The notes under the pieces are model-generated. The model was not told where the DNA came from. It did no database searches and saw nothing but the letters and a program-made list of their open reading frames with translations. The position numbers and the translations under genes are program-made. Of a stretch of 64,000 bases of DNA, positions 18,427 to 27,270 are shown piece after piece. Every line of letters starts with the position of its first letter. Positions within the stretch are counted from its first letter, which is position 1. Source of the stretch: Alistipes timonensis JC136 (lineage in GTDB: Bacteria; Bacteroidota; Bacteroidia; Bacteroidales; Rikenellaceae); assembly GCF_900107675.1 (NCBI RefSeq), contig NZ_FNRI01000003.1:186001-250000 (forward strand). Direction: 5' to 3'.

Positions 18427-18454
18427 GCAGGCCGGTTCATCCGGACCGGCCTGC
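18427..18454 (+). terminator. Hairpin between protease and SusC genes
   Basis: GCAGGCCGGT and ACCGGCCTGC form a perfect 10-bp stem around an 8-nt loop, followed by TTAAAT rather than a long T run. It could be a partial terminator or an mRNA-processing/stability element that sets the protease:SusC ratio, since no promoter is visible in the 52-nt gap. Confidence 0.5.
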
Positions 18455-18470
18455 TTAAATACCCAAGTCT

Positions 18471-21400
18471 ATGCAAAAAATTCTACAGCTTCTCAGCCGG
18501 GCACGGGCGCTCCGGCTGGTACTGCTCGCAGCAACGGTCTGTGCAGCAACTACCGTGACAATGGCTCAGGGGGGGGGAAAGCCGATCAACCTGAATGCCA
18601 CGGTGAGCATCGAAGCGGCGGAACGGCCCGTCGCGGCGATATTGGATGAAATCTCCAAGAAAACCGGCGTCAAAATCGCCTACGACCCCGAAGACATCCG
18701 CCGGCTCCCGGCCGTGAGCGGTGACTTCAGGAAAGCAGCGATCTCGGACGTGCTCGATCGCTGCATCGCCGGATCGAGCTTCAAATACCAGATCGAAAAC
18801 AACGTCGTGCTGGTCTTCGACACGACGGTCAAGACACGCCGATTCACCGTTGCGGGTACGGTTTACGACTCGAACAACACGGTGCTGCCCGGCGCCACGG
18901 TCCTGCTGGCCAACGGATCGGGACAGGGAGTCTCGGCCGACGAAAAGGGTGAATTCACCTTCTCCTTCACAACCAAGACGAGTCCCGCCCTGCTGGAAGT
19001 GGGATTTCTGGGCATGGAGACACGCCAGGTGGCGGTCACCGGCTCGATGAAAGGGCTCAAAGTGAAGCTCAAGGAGGGCGGCACGCAGATCGAGGACGTG
19101 GTGGTCAACGGTATGTTCTCGCGCAACAAGAACACCTTCACCGGTTCGGTGACCACGGTCAAGGGCGAAGACCTCGTTTCGATCTCGAACACCAATCTCA
19201 TGACGGCCCTGAGCGCCGTGACCCCGGGCATGGTTGTCGTGCAGAACAACGCCCTCGGCTCGAACCCCAACGCCATTCCCGAGATTCTGATCCGCGGTTC
19301 GAACTCCATCGCCACCTCGGCCGAGGAGAAGGCCTACAACAACCCGCTCATCATCCTCGACGGCGCCGAAATCTCGATGGAGGAGCTTTACGACCTCGAC
19401 ATGTACGAGATCGAGCGCATCGACGTCCTGAAAGACGCCCAGGCCGCCATCGTCTACGGCGACCGCGCCGCCAACGGCGTGATCGTCATCGAACGCCAGC
19501 AGGTGACGGACAGCAAGCCCCGCCTGAGCTACAACTTCGTCCCTGAACTGAGCGTCCCCGACCTGAGTTCGATAAATCTGACCAACGCCGCCCAAAAACT
19601 GGAACTGGAACGACTGGCAGGTCTTTACGAAACGACCGACGGGTCGATGGACAAGACCTACGCCTACAAATTGCAGAATGTCCGCCGCGGCGTCAACACC
19701 GACTGGATACGCGCCCCGCTGCGCGTCCCGTTCAGCCACACCCATTCGCTTTCGCTGAGCGGCCGCGCCCAGAAGATCGACTACCGGGCGTCGCTGCGTT
19801 TCAGCGACAAATACGGTGTCATGAAAGGCGACAACCGCCGCAACTACACGCTCAACTTCTCGGTGGGCTACCACTCGCGGGACAAACTCACGCTGCGCTA
19901 TACGGCCAACTACTCGCTGACCGACTCCAAGGAGTCGCCCTACGGCACGTTCAGCGCCTACACGAAACTCAATCCCTACGAATCGCCCTACGACGAGTAC
20001 GGCAACCTGGTGAAGGCTTTCTATTTCGACCCTGAAGACCCCTCGACGACCAGCGCGGGATTCCAGGCCAACCCGCTCTACAACGCTACGCTGTCGAGCT
20101 TCTCGACCTCCCGGACCCAGAACCTACGCAACACGGTCGATGCCAAATGGGAGATTACGCCCGACTTCTATGTCAGCGGCCAGTTCAACGTCGACATCGA
20201 AAGCAGCCAGTCCGACCGTTACATTTCACCCGACGACGCCCAGTTCCTCAGCAAAACGGAGCCTTCGGAACGGGGAACCTATCGGCTGGGCACCAGCAAA
20301 GGATTCAACTACGACGGCAAGCTCGTGCTCAACTACGGCCGCGCCCTCGACAGCCAGGGCTCGGGATTCGTGGTCAACGCCGGAACCGACATCCAGCACA
20401 CGAACCTCACCTCCTCCTACGTGACGGCCATGGGCTTCCTGAAAGACAACCTTTCGGATATCAAATACGCGCTGGGCTACGATCCGAGCAGCCTGCCCTC
20501 CGGCAGCGAGACGCTGCTGGCCAAAGTGGGATTCTTCGCCAGCGGCAACATCTATTTCCGCAACCGCTATTTCGCCGACATCTCCTACCGGACCTCCGGT
20601 TCGTCGGCCTACGGTTCGGAGAACCGCTTCGCGCCGATGTGGTCGTTCGGTCTGGGATGGAACCTCCACAAGGAGAAATTCCTCGACGACGTAGAGTGGA
20701 TCGACGTAATGCGTCTCACCTGGTCGTGGGGTTACAACGGCCAGACCACCGGCAGCCCCTACCAGGCCATCACCACCTACCGCTACGACAACAAAAACAT
20801 GTACTACACGGGTGTGGGAACCGTTCCGATCCGCATGGGCAACCCCGAGCTGAAATGGCAGCGCGTGTTGAAGAACAACATCGGTATCGACCTCACGCTC
20901 TTCAAGGAACGCCTGGTTCTGAGCTTCGACTATTTCCGCAACACGACCAAGGACCAGTTGATGAGCATTCCGCTCCCGGCCTCGACCGGCGCCGAGAATA
21001 TCACGGTGAACTTCGGCGAGAACCAGAACACGGGTTACGATTTCTCGGTCGCCGCACAGATCATCCGCAGCCGCAACTGGGCATGGACCTCGGTAATCAA
21101 CGGCTCGCACGTCAAGGACCGCATCAAGCGCATCAGCAATACGCTGAAGAACACCTCCTACCAGGTCGATCTGGACAGCCCGCTGATGCTGCGGTTCCGG
21201 GAGGGCGGTTCGCAGTATGACATTTACGCCGTGCGCTCGGCCGGCATCGACCCCGCCACGGGACAGGAGATCTTCATCAAGAAGAACGGCGAATACACCT
21301 TCAAGTACGACACCGAAGACGAGGTGGTCGTGGGCAACACGCAGCCCAAACTGCAAGGCACATGGCTCAACACGCTGCGCTACAAGGGGTGGTCGCTGAA

Positions 21401-21794
21401 TTTCGTCTTCAGCTACACGTTCGGCGGCGACACCTACAACAAAACCCTCTGGGAGAAAGTCGAGAACATCGACCCGCGTTATAACGTCGACGAACGCGCC
21501 TTTACCGACCGCTGGAAGAGACCCGGCGATTTGTCGCGCTACCTGGCCATCCGCCAAACCACGCAAAAGTACAATTCGGAACGTTTCGTCGAACGCCTCA
21601 ACGAACTGTGGCTGTCGAGCGCGACGATCTCCTACGAGTTCCAGGCCAAATTCCTCAAACGCCTCGGATTCAAACGCCTGGCCGTCGGCGTCGGCGTTAC
21701 GGACCTCGTGCGTTTCTCCAGCGTCAAATACGAACGTGGTACGAGCTATCCGTACAGCCGTACGATCAACCTGATGATTCGTCCCACTTTCTAA
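18471..21794 (+). CDS. SusC/RagA-family TonB-dependent transporter with STN domain
   Basis: An 1107-residue outer-membrane importer. In order: signal peptide (about 1-32, cleaved near TMAQ), an STN domain (about 45-115), a carboxypeptidase-regulatory-like domain (about 125-205, FTVAGTVYDSNNTVLPGATVLL), a plug domain (about 210-345, IEDVVVNGMF to AANGVIVIERQQV) and a 22-stranded barrel ending in an aromatic residue (MIRPTF). It forms the channel under the SusD lid and is powered by TonB-ExbBD. The STN domain usually signals to a FecR-type anti-sigma factor, but none is nearby. A run of nine G lies at the signal-peptide cleavage region (18569-18577). Confidence 0.95.
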   Translation: MQKILQLLSRARALRLVLLAATVCAATTVTMAQGGGKPINLNATVSIEAAERPVAAILDEISKKTGVKIAYDPEDIRRLPAVSGDFRKAAISDVLDRCIAGSSFKYQIENNVVLVFDTTVKTRRFTVAGTVYDSNNTVLPGATVLLANGSGQGVSADEKGEFTFSFTTKTSPALLEVGFLGMETRQVAVTGSMKGLKVKLKEGGTQIEDVVVNGMFSRNKNTFTGSVTTVKGEDLVSISNTNLMTALSAVTPGMVVVQNNALGSNPNAIPEILIRGSNSIATSAEEKAYNNPLIILDGAEISMEELYDLDMYEIERIDVLKDAQAAIVYGDRAANGVIVIERQQVTDSKPRLSYNFVPELSVPDLSSINLTNAAQKLELERLAGLYETTDGSMDKTYAYKLQNVRRGVNTDWIRAPLRVPFSHTHSLSLSGRAQKIDYRASLRFSDKYGVMKGDNRRNYTLNFSVGYHSRDKLTLRYTANYSLTDSKESPYGTFSAYTKLNPYESPYDEYGNLVKAFYFDPEDPSTTSAGFQANPLYNATLSSFSTSRTQNLRNTVDAKWEITPDFYVSGQFNVDIESSQSDRYISPDDAQFLSKTEPSERGTYRLGTSKGFNYDGKLVLNYGRALDSQGSGFVVNAGTDIQHTNLTSSYVTAMGFLKDNLSDIKYALGYDPSSLPSGSETLLAKVGFFASGNIYFRNRYFADISYRTSGSSAYGSENRFAPMWSFGLGWNLHKEKFLDDVEWIDVMRLTWSWGYNGQTTGSPYQAITTYRYDNKNMYYTGVGTVPIRMGNPELKWQRVLKNNIGIDLTLFKERLVLSFDYFRNTTKDQLMSIPLPASTGAENITVNFGENQNTGYDFSVAAQIIRSRNWAWTSVINGSHVKDRIKRISNTLKNTSYQVDLDSPLMLRFREGGSQYDIYAVRSAGIDPATGQEIFIKKNGEYTFKYDTEDEVVVGNTQPKLQGTWLNTLRYKGWSLNFVFSYTFGGDTYNKTLWEKVENIDPRYNVDERAFTDRWKRPGDLSRYLAIRQTTQKYNSERFVERLNELWLSSATISYEFQAKFLKRLGFKRLAVGVGVTDLVRFSSVKYERGTSYPYSRTINLMIRPTF
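18569..18577 (+). repeat. G9 homopolymer at SusC signal-peptide junction
   Basis: Nine consecutive G encode the Gly-Gly-Gly after AQ at about residues 33-36 of the SusC protein. Slippage by one base would truncate the importer near its N-terminus. Confidence 0.9.
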
Positions 21795-21807
21795 CATGCC
21801 GAAGATT

Positions 21808-23277
21808 ATGAAAACGATCAAACAATACAGTCAGACCTTGCTGCTGACGCTGCCGTTGCTGCTGAGCGCCTGCGGGGCTTATCTCGACGTCAATCCCAAA
21901 TCGGAGGTAACCGACAAGGAACTTTTCGCCACGGCCGAAGGCTGCGAGGATGCCATCTACGGCATCTATGCCGAGATCGGCGGCGATCGCAACGGGCTCT
22001 ACGGCCAAATGCTCGCCTACAAATACCCCGATCTGATGACCGGCAACTTCACGATCAACCAGAGCGACGACATGGCTTACGTCGTCCAGCGCCAATGGAC
22101 GCACGACAACGCCATCGCCGTCGCCGAAAAGATCTGGGTCTCGGGATACAAGGCCATCGGCCATGTCAACAAGGCCCTGTCCCATATCCTGCCCAAAGAC
22201 GACGGCGAATTCCGCCATACACGCCTCTACAAGGGCGAGTTGCTCGCACTGCGGGCTTTCCTCCATTTCGAGATGGCGCGCATCTTCGCCGTATCGTTCG
22301 CCTCGGGCGACGCCGCGGCCAAAGCCAAGGCCATTCCCTATGTAAAGAGCTACGGCATCCAGGTCACTCCGTACAGTTCGCTCGACAAGGTGTTCGAACT
22401 CATCATCGCCGACCTGACCGAGGCCGAGAAGTACCTCGAAGAGGACAAGACGCTGCTTCCGGTGGAACGCAACAACAGCATGGGCGACTTCACGAGCAAC
22501 CGCATCACCCATTTCAACCTTTACGCCGTCAAAGCGCTGCTGGCCCGCGTATACTGGACGATGAACGATCTGGAAAAGGCCGAGGACTACGCTCAGGAGG
22601 TCATCGACAGCGGTAAATTCCCGCTGAAAACGACCGCCGGGGCCTGGAACGGTCTCGAAACGGGTACGCTCGACATGCAGGAAACCGTCGTCGGTCTCTA
22701 TTCGACGACCTTCACGTACTACTATTACTTCGACCTGATCCGCAGCTCCACCAGCATGGGCTCCATGAAACTCGCGGAGCAATACACCTCGATCTATGAG
22801 GCGGATCAGGAGGGCAATGCCGACCGGCGCTACGTGGCGTGGTTCGACCGGAACAACAACTGGTGCACGAAGCACTACAATGTGATGTACGCTTCCAGCA
22901 ACGACTCCGGTTCGACGGCGACCTACAACGGCAATTCGATCCCGGGCGTGAGCCTGATCCGCATTCCGGAGATGTACTACATCGTCGCGGAGGCCAACCT
23001 CACGAAAGATCTCGGCAAGGCCACCGAGTATCTCGACTACGTGGTCACGTCGCGCGACCAGACCGCGTTCGCCGACAGGGAAGCGGGCAAAATCACCGAG
23101 GAGAATATCTTCAACGACCGCCGCAAGGAATTCTTCGCCGACGGAGGCGATTTCCACAACATGAAGCGTCTGGCCCGCGACCTCACCATCCCGGGCATGG
23201 GAACTTTCGCCGGCAACGACGACGCGACCTACACGATGCCCATTCCGGCCAGCGTGGAAGACAATTACAGACAATAA
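21808..23277 (+). CDS. SusD/RagB-family substrate-binding lipoprotein
   Basis: A 489-residue surface lipoprotein. MKTIKQYSQTLLLTLPLLLSAC gives a lipobox (LSAC), and YLDVNPKSEVTDKELFATAEGCEDAIYGIYAEI is the conserved SusD start; TPR-like helices and the C-terminal ENIFNDRRKEFFADGGDFHNMKRL are also typical. It forms the hinged lid over SusC and captures the ligand. The start at 21808 is preferred to the in-frame ATG at 21796 because it gives a normal signal peptide. It follows the SusC stop by 13 nt. The protease upstream and the accessory lipoproteins suggest a peptide ligand, but glycan cannot be excluded. Confidence 0.93.
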   Translation: MKTIKQYSQTLLLTLPLLLSACGAYLDVNPKSEVTDKELFATAEGCEDAIYGIYAEIGGDRNGLYGQMLAYKYPDLMTGNFTINQSDDMAYVVQRQWTHDNAIAVAEKIWVSGYKAIGHVNKALSHILPKDDGEFRHTRLYKGELLALRAFLHFEMARIFAVSFASGDAAAKAKAIPYVKSYGIQVTPYSSLDKVFELIIADLTEAEKYLEEDKTLLPVERNNSMGDFTSNRITHFNLYAVKALLARVYWTMNDLEKAEDYAQEVIDSGKFPLKTTAGAWNGLETGTLDMQETVVGLYSTTFTYYYYFDLIRSSTSMGSMKLAEQYTSIYEADQEGNADRRYVAWFDRNNNWCTKHYNVMYASSNDSGSTATYNGNSIPGVSLIRIPEMYYIVAEANLTKDLGKATEYLDYVVTSRDQTAFADREAGKITEENIFNDRRKEFFADGGDFHNMKRLARDLTIPGMGTFAGNDDATYTMPIPASVEDNYRQ

Positions 23278-23290
23278 AAAAACGAGGCAT

Positions 23291-24196
23291 ATGAAACGCA
23301 AACTCATATTCAACATCCTCATCGTCCTGAGTGCGGCGGGCGGATTTCTCTCCTGTTCCGATACGTGGCTGATGTACGACACCTCGCAGAAGAACAAACT
23401 CTATTTCAGCGACGGAGCCCAAAGTCTGGACCGCTATCTCTCGACCGAAGCGCCGTTCGCCCTGCTGGACGAATCGGTAAAAGAACTCCGGCAAACTGTA
23501 CCCGTGAAACTGCTGGGCATGGTCGCCGACCATGACCGCACCTTCGAAGTGCAGGCCATCCACGACACGACGACCAACTACACGACGGGCGGTGTCGCAC
23601 GCGAACTCTACGACGCCGTCGAAGGCGAAGACTACACGATCGACAAACTCATCATCCCGGCAGGGTCCGTGGAGGGCAGGATCGAGGTCACGGTGAAGCG
23701 CACCGAAAAGCTCAAGGACAAAACCGCTTCGCTGGTGCTTCAAATCGCCGAAAGCGACGAGTTCCAGGGCGTTCCGCGCAACGTCTACCGTATTCTGATC
23801 TCCGACGGTATCGCCGCCTGCCCCAACTGGTGGTACCATACCGCCACTATTCAGTGGTATATGTATCTGGGCGAATTCCGCGAGGAGAAGTACCGGAAGC
23901 TGCTGGAACTCTACCACGGTATCGAAGAACTCAATCCGTCGCTTTACGCCGAGATGGTCGAACAGTTCGGCGAAAATATCGACAACAAAACCTATATAAA
24001 TAAAAACGGAGTAGTAACCGAAATCCGTACAGGCTTTTTCCATAACAGCAGCAACCCCTACAAAATGGCCTGGAACCGATATGTGCTCAGTCCGCTGTAC
24101 GAATACTACAAGACCAATTACCCCGATTTGGAAACTTACGGCACCTACAACGGAACCTTAGGCACCGGATGGAGAGATCCGGCAAATATCTATTAA
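23291..24196 (+). CDS. DUF4843-type SusCD accessory lipoprotein
   Basis: A 301-residue lipoprotein with lipobox FLSC (Cys about 22). The N-terminal region (about 30-175) resembles DUF4843 with a beta-sandwich pattern (VKLLGMVADHDRTFEVQ, VEGEDYTIDKLIIPAGSVEGRIEVTVKRTEKLKDKTASLVLQI); the C-terminal part is helical and aromatic-rich. Such proteins are encoded directly after certain SusC/SusD pairs and probably sit on the outer-membrane complex as surface-exposed binding or capture subunits. Spacing is 13 nt from SusD and 15 nt to the next gene, so they are co-transcribed. Confidence 0.8.
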   Translation: MKRKLIFNILIVLSAAGGFLSCSDTWLMYDTSQKNKLYFSDGAQSLDRYLSTEAPFALLDESVKELRQTVPVKLLGMVADHDRTFEVQAIHDTTTNYTTGGVARELYDAVEGEDYTIDKLIIPAGSVEGRIEVTVKRTEKLKDKTASLVLQIAESDEFQGVPRNVYRILISDGIAACPNWWYHTATIQWYMYLGEFREEKYRKLLELYHGIEELNPSLYAEMVEQFGENIDNKTYINKNGVVTEIRTGFFHNSSNPYKMAWNRYVLSPLYEYYKTNYPDLETYGTYNGTLGTGWRDPANIY

Positions 24197-24211
24197 CCGA
24201 ACAAACGCACC

Positions 24212-25717
24212 ATGAAAAAGTTACTGAAATATTTCGTGGCCGTCAGCTGCGGCATCGTTTTGATCTCTTGCTACGGACTTGAAAAAGAGGAGTACCGCGA
24301 ACTGGCGCCGATTACGGTCAGCGGTCTGGAACAGACCATTTATGCCAAGGCAACCGAAAAGCTGACGCTGAACAGCCTGCGTGTCGAAAGCAACAGCAGC
24401 CAAGAGATCGCTTACGAGTGGTCCTACGGCCGTCCCGACGGCGACTTCCCCGGAATGGTCGACACGACCTTCATCTCCAGCTCGCCCACGCTCGACTATG
24501 CCTTCGAAAAGTCCGGCAGTTATGTGCTGCGCCTGCGGATCGACAACGGCGAGAGCATCGGTTTCTACTACTACGACCTGCGCGTGCAGTCGGGATTCGA
24601 CGAAGGCTATCTGATCCTCTGCAACGACGCGGAGAATCGCGGTTCACTGGCTTTCGTCAAAATACGGACGCCCCAGGAAGAGGCTGAGAACGCGCAGGAG
24701 GTGTGGGACGACCTGCTGAATCTGATCAATCCGGAGTACGAATTCCGGAACCTGAACGACGTCTACGTTTTCTCCACACCCGGATTCTGGTCGGGCGTTC
24801 TGATCTCGTCGAACGACGACAAAAGCTCGATCTATCGTCTCGACGCCGCATCGCTCGCCGTCACCCACCGCATGAAGAGCATGGAGGAATACGGTGTTCA
24901 GACCGGAACGATTCTGGGAGAGCAGGTCTATGGAAGCACCGAGCAATACGTCCATCTGATCGGCGAAGATTTCAAAGCCTATCGTTACGAATTCTCGGTC
25001 GATATGCTCATCTCCCGGAACCCGCCCTATCCGGCAAAATACAGCCAGCAGGGGTACTTCGCCTCGAAAAGCAAAGGAGTACGCAACGTACTCACATTCT
25101 CCGAAGAGGGTGCGAATCTATTCCCCAACGGCCGCAGCACGAAAGGATATGCCGCGCCGAGCGGATATAAGTTCGTCAATATAGCTGCTGCACGAGTCGG
25201 AGAAGGACAGTATGACCGCTGCTATTTATACTACATTGCACAGTCAATCGAAGGTTCTTCCAAACAGATCAAGATACTCAAAACAGATGATTCGTTCGGC
25301 TCTCCGACCGAACTCCTGACATACACCGAGTCGGCCCCGATGCTGATGAACGCCCATTCGCGGATCGTGACGACGAAACTCAACGGAAACGCCTATTACG
25401 ACTACGACAACAAAATCTACCACTGGTCGATGACCGGAACTTCGCCGCGGGTGCCGGCCGAAGGAGACCAGCCCGACATTACGCTGCCCGACGGCGAACA
25501 GATCGTGGACATCTGCACCAATGCGGTACCGTCCACTTCGTCCACGGTAATTGACGACGACAAACTGCTGATCGCCACCTATAATCCCACGGTGACGGAT
25601 CGCAAGCCGGGCAGCCTCTATCTATATGACCTGCGGACGATGAAAAAGGAGAAGGAGTGGATCGGCATCTGTGAAAAGCCGGTGGCCGTGGCCTACAAAT
25701 TCCCGACATCGAACTGA
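24212..25717 (+). CDS. PKD-like family lipoprotein of the SusCD locus
   Basis: A 501-residue lipoprotein (lipobox LISC, Cys about 20). Residues about 30-130 look like an Ig/PKD-type beta-sandwich (LAPITVSGLEQTIYAKATEKLTLN, YEWSYGRP, SGSYVLRLRIDNGE). The remainder contains repeated beta segments (YLILCNDAENRGSLAFVK, GVLISSNDDKSSIYRLD, LLIATYNPTVTDRKPGSLYLYDL) suggesting a beta-propeller-like fold. It is the last gene of the locus before a strong terminator. It probably binds substrate at the cell surface together with SusD; no catalytic motif is visible. Confidence 0.8.
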   Translation: MKKLLKYFVAVSCGIVLISCYGLEKEEYRELAPITVSGLEQTIYAKATEKLTLNSLRVESNSSQEIAYEWSYGRPDGDFPGMVDTTFISSSPTLDYAFEKSGSYVLRLRIDNGESIGFYYYDLRVQSGFDEGYLILCNDAENRGSLAFVKIRTPQEEAENAQEVWDDLLNLINPEYEFRNLNDVYVFSTPGFWSGVLISSNDDKSSIYRLDAASLAVTHRMKSMEEYGVQTGTILGEQVYGSTEQYVHLIGEDFKAYRYEFSVDMLISRNPPYPAKYSQQGYFASKSKGVRNVLTFSEEGANLFPNGRSTKGYAAPSGYKFVNIAAARVGEGQYDRCYLYYIAQSIEGSSKQIKILKTDDSFGSPTELLTYTESAPMLMNAHSRIVTTKLNGNAYYDYDNKIYHWSMTGTSPRVPAEGDQPDITLPDGEQIVDICTNAVPSTSSTVIDDDKLLIATYNPTVTDRKPGSLYLYDLRTMKKEKEWIGICEKPVAVAYKFPTSN

Positions 25718-25740
25718 CACCGTATCCGACAAGTATCAAA

Positions 25741-25772
25741 AATTCGGCCCTCCCGCATGGGAGGGCCGAATT
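25741..25772. terminator. Bidirectional terminator (14-bp stem)
   Basis: AATTCGGCCCTCCC and GGGAGGGCCGAATT pair perfectly around GCAT, with A-rich sequence before and T-rich sequence after. It separates the convergent PKD-like lipoprotein gene and the GH109-type gene and can serve both. Confidence 0.85.
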
Positions 25773-25777
25773 GCATC

Positions 25778-27175
25778 TTATTGCACCAGCATCGCGTGGT
25801 GATAGCCGTCGGTCTTGTCCCAGTCCCCGCGCGTGAAGTCGGGCACGGCCACCGGGGCGCTGTTGTGCTCGAGCGACACGGCCGTCAGCTCCCCGATGCA
25901 CGACCATTCGGCGGCATCGTAGACATCCTGGTCGAGCGGCAGGCCGTGTTGCAGGCAGTAGATCAGGCGGTAATCCATAATGAAATCCATGCCGCCGTGG
26001 CCGCCGACCTCTTTGGCCTTCGCCTCGATTTCCATGGCGATCGGGTGTTTGTAACGCTGCATCAGCGCCTCCCGCATCTCCCTGGGCACGAATTTGTGGG
26101 AGCTCAGATTCTCGTGGTCGGGCACGCCCGACTCCGAAAGCTGTTCGGGATCGAAAGCATAGCCCTGAATCGGGTATTTGTTGGCGAAGCCTTTCGTACC
26201 GGTCACCTGATACATGCGGCTGTAAGGACGAGGCGTGTAGACGTTGTGTTCCAGCAGAATCGTGCGGCCCTTTTCGGTCTTAATCAGCGTCGAGGTGTGG
26301 TCGGCGTTGGCGAACTCCGTGGCGCCCATCTTCTCCTCGGCCTGTTTCAGTCCGTTGACCGACTTGGTATCCACGGCCACGAGGTAGTTCATCTTGTCGC
26401 CGCGGTGGATGTCGAGCACCTGGCAGGCGGGACCAAGGCCGTGCGTGGCATAAACGTCGCCGCGGTGCTTCTGGTTGAAGTCGAGACGCCAGTTGCCCTC
26501 GTAATAGTCCCAGAAAGCCTCCAGATCGTGAATATACGACCCCTCGACATGGAGGACATCACCGAACAACCCCTGTTTGGCCATGTTGAGCGTCGTGAGT
26601 TCGAAAAAGTCGTAGACACAGTTTTCGAGCATCATACAATGGCGCTGGGTCTTCTCGGCGGTGTTCACCAACTGCCAGCACTCGTCGAGCGACGTGGCGG
26701 CGGGAACCTCCACGGCGACATGCTTGCCCTGCTCCATGGCGTAGACAGCCATCGGCACGTGCTTCTGCCACGGGGTGACGATGTAGACGAGGTCGATGTC
26801 GTCGCGTTCGCAAAGCTGTTTCCAGCCCTCCTCGCCGCTGTAAGCCTCCGCAGCGGGAAATCCGCGTCGCGCGAGGATCGCCTGTGCGCTGTCGACCCGC
26901 TCGGGGTAAAGGTCGCAGAGAGCTTTGATATCGACCCCGTGAAGATGGGTGAAGCGCTCCACGGCGCCCGGACCGCGCATGCCCAGTCCGATGAAGCCCA
27001 CGCGAACGGTCTCCATCGGAGCCGTTTTGAGCCCCAGCACCGACTTCTGGCCCGGTTCGCGGGCCGGAGTGTCGAACACGATCACCCCGTCGATCGTCTT
27101 GTAGCCCTCCGATTGACAACCGGAAAACAGAAGCGCACCCGCAAAGGCGCACAATAAAAGAAAGAATTTCCTCAT
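25778..27175 (-). CDS. GH109-type Gfo/Idh/MocA lipoprotein (alpha-N-acetylgalactosaminidase-like)
   Basis: A 465-residue protein with a lipobox (FSGC, Cys20), so it should be membrane-anchored outside the cytoplasm. GFIGLGMRG (60-68) is the NAD-binding start. ALCDLYPERV, the YATHGLGP region and GGHGGMDFIMDY are typical of glycoside hydrolase family 109, which uses tightly bound NAD+ to remove alpha-linked GalNAc, for example from blood-group A or mucin O-glycans. Substrate is inferred from family only; a plain sugar dehydrogenase is the alternative. It stands alone between a terminator and its own promoter. Confidence 0.82.
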   Translation of the reverse strand: MRKFFLLLCAFAGALLFSGCQSEGYKTIDGVIVFDTPAREPGQKSVLGLKTAPMETVRVGFIGLGMRGPGAVERFTHLHGVDIKALCDLYPERVDSAQAILARRGFPAAEAYSGEEGWKQLCERDDIDLVYIVTPWQKHVPMAVYAMEQGKHVAVEVPAATSLDECWQLVNTAEKTQRHCMMLENCVYDFFELTTLNMAKQGLFGDVLHVEGSYIHDLEAFWDYYEGNWRLDFNQKHRGDVYATHGLGPACQVLDIHRGDKMNYLVAVDTKSVNGLKQAEEKMGATEFANADHTSTLIKTEKGRTILLEHNVYTPRPYSRMYQVTGTKGFANKYPIQGYAFDPEQLSESGVPDHENLSSHKFVPREMREALMQRYKHPIAMEIEAKAKEVGGHGGMDFIMDYRLIYCLQHGLPLDQDVYDAAEWSCIGELTAVSLEHNSAPVAVPDFTRGDWDKTDGYHHAMLVQ

Positions 27176-27203
27176 TTGTATAGCAGTTTGATTGGTTTCA
27201 TGA

Positions 27204-27211
27204 CAAAAGTA
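27204..27211 (-). promoter_or_regulatory. -7 box for the GH109-type gene
   Basis: On the minus strand this reads TACTTTTG, 28 nt before the ATG at 27175. It is identical in sequence to the divergent -7 box at 27243-27250. No clear -33 element. Confidence 0.55.
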
Positions 27212-27219
27212 GGAAATAT

Positions 27220-27250
27220 TTTGAAAACTGCGCTCATTTGAGTACTTTTG
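27220..27250 (+). promoter_or_regulatory. Promoter for lnt; fixes its start
   Basis: TTTG at 27220-27223 and TACTTTTG at 27243-27250 with a 19-nt spacer match the full Bacteroidetes promoter. The frame is open from a TTG at 27238, but this lies inside the promoter, so the ATG at 27271 is the start. Confidence 0.75.
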
Positions 27251-27270
27251 CGGTCATAAAATCTCCTTCC

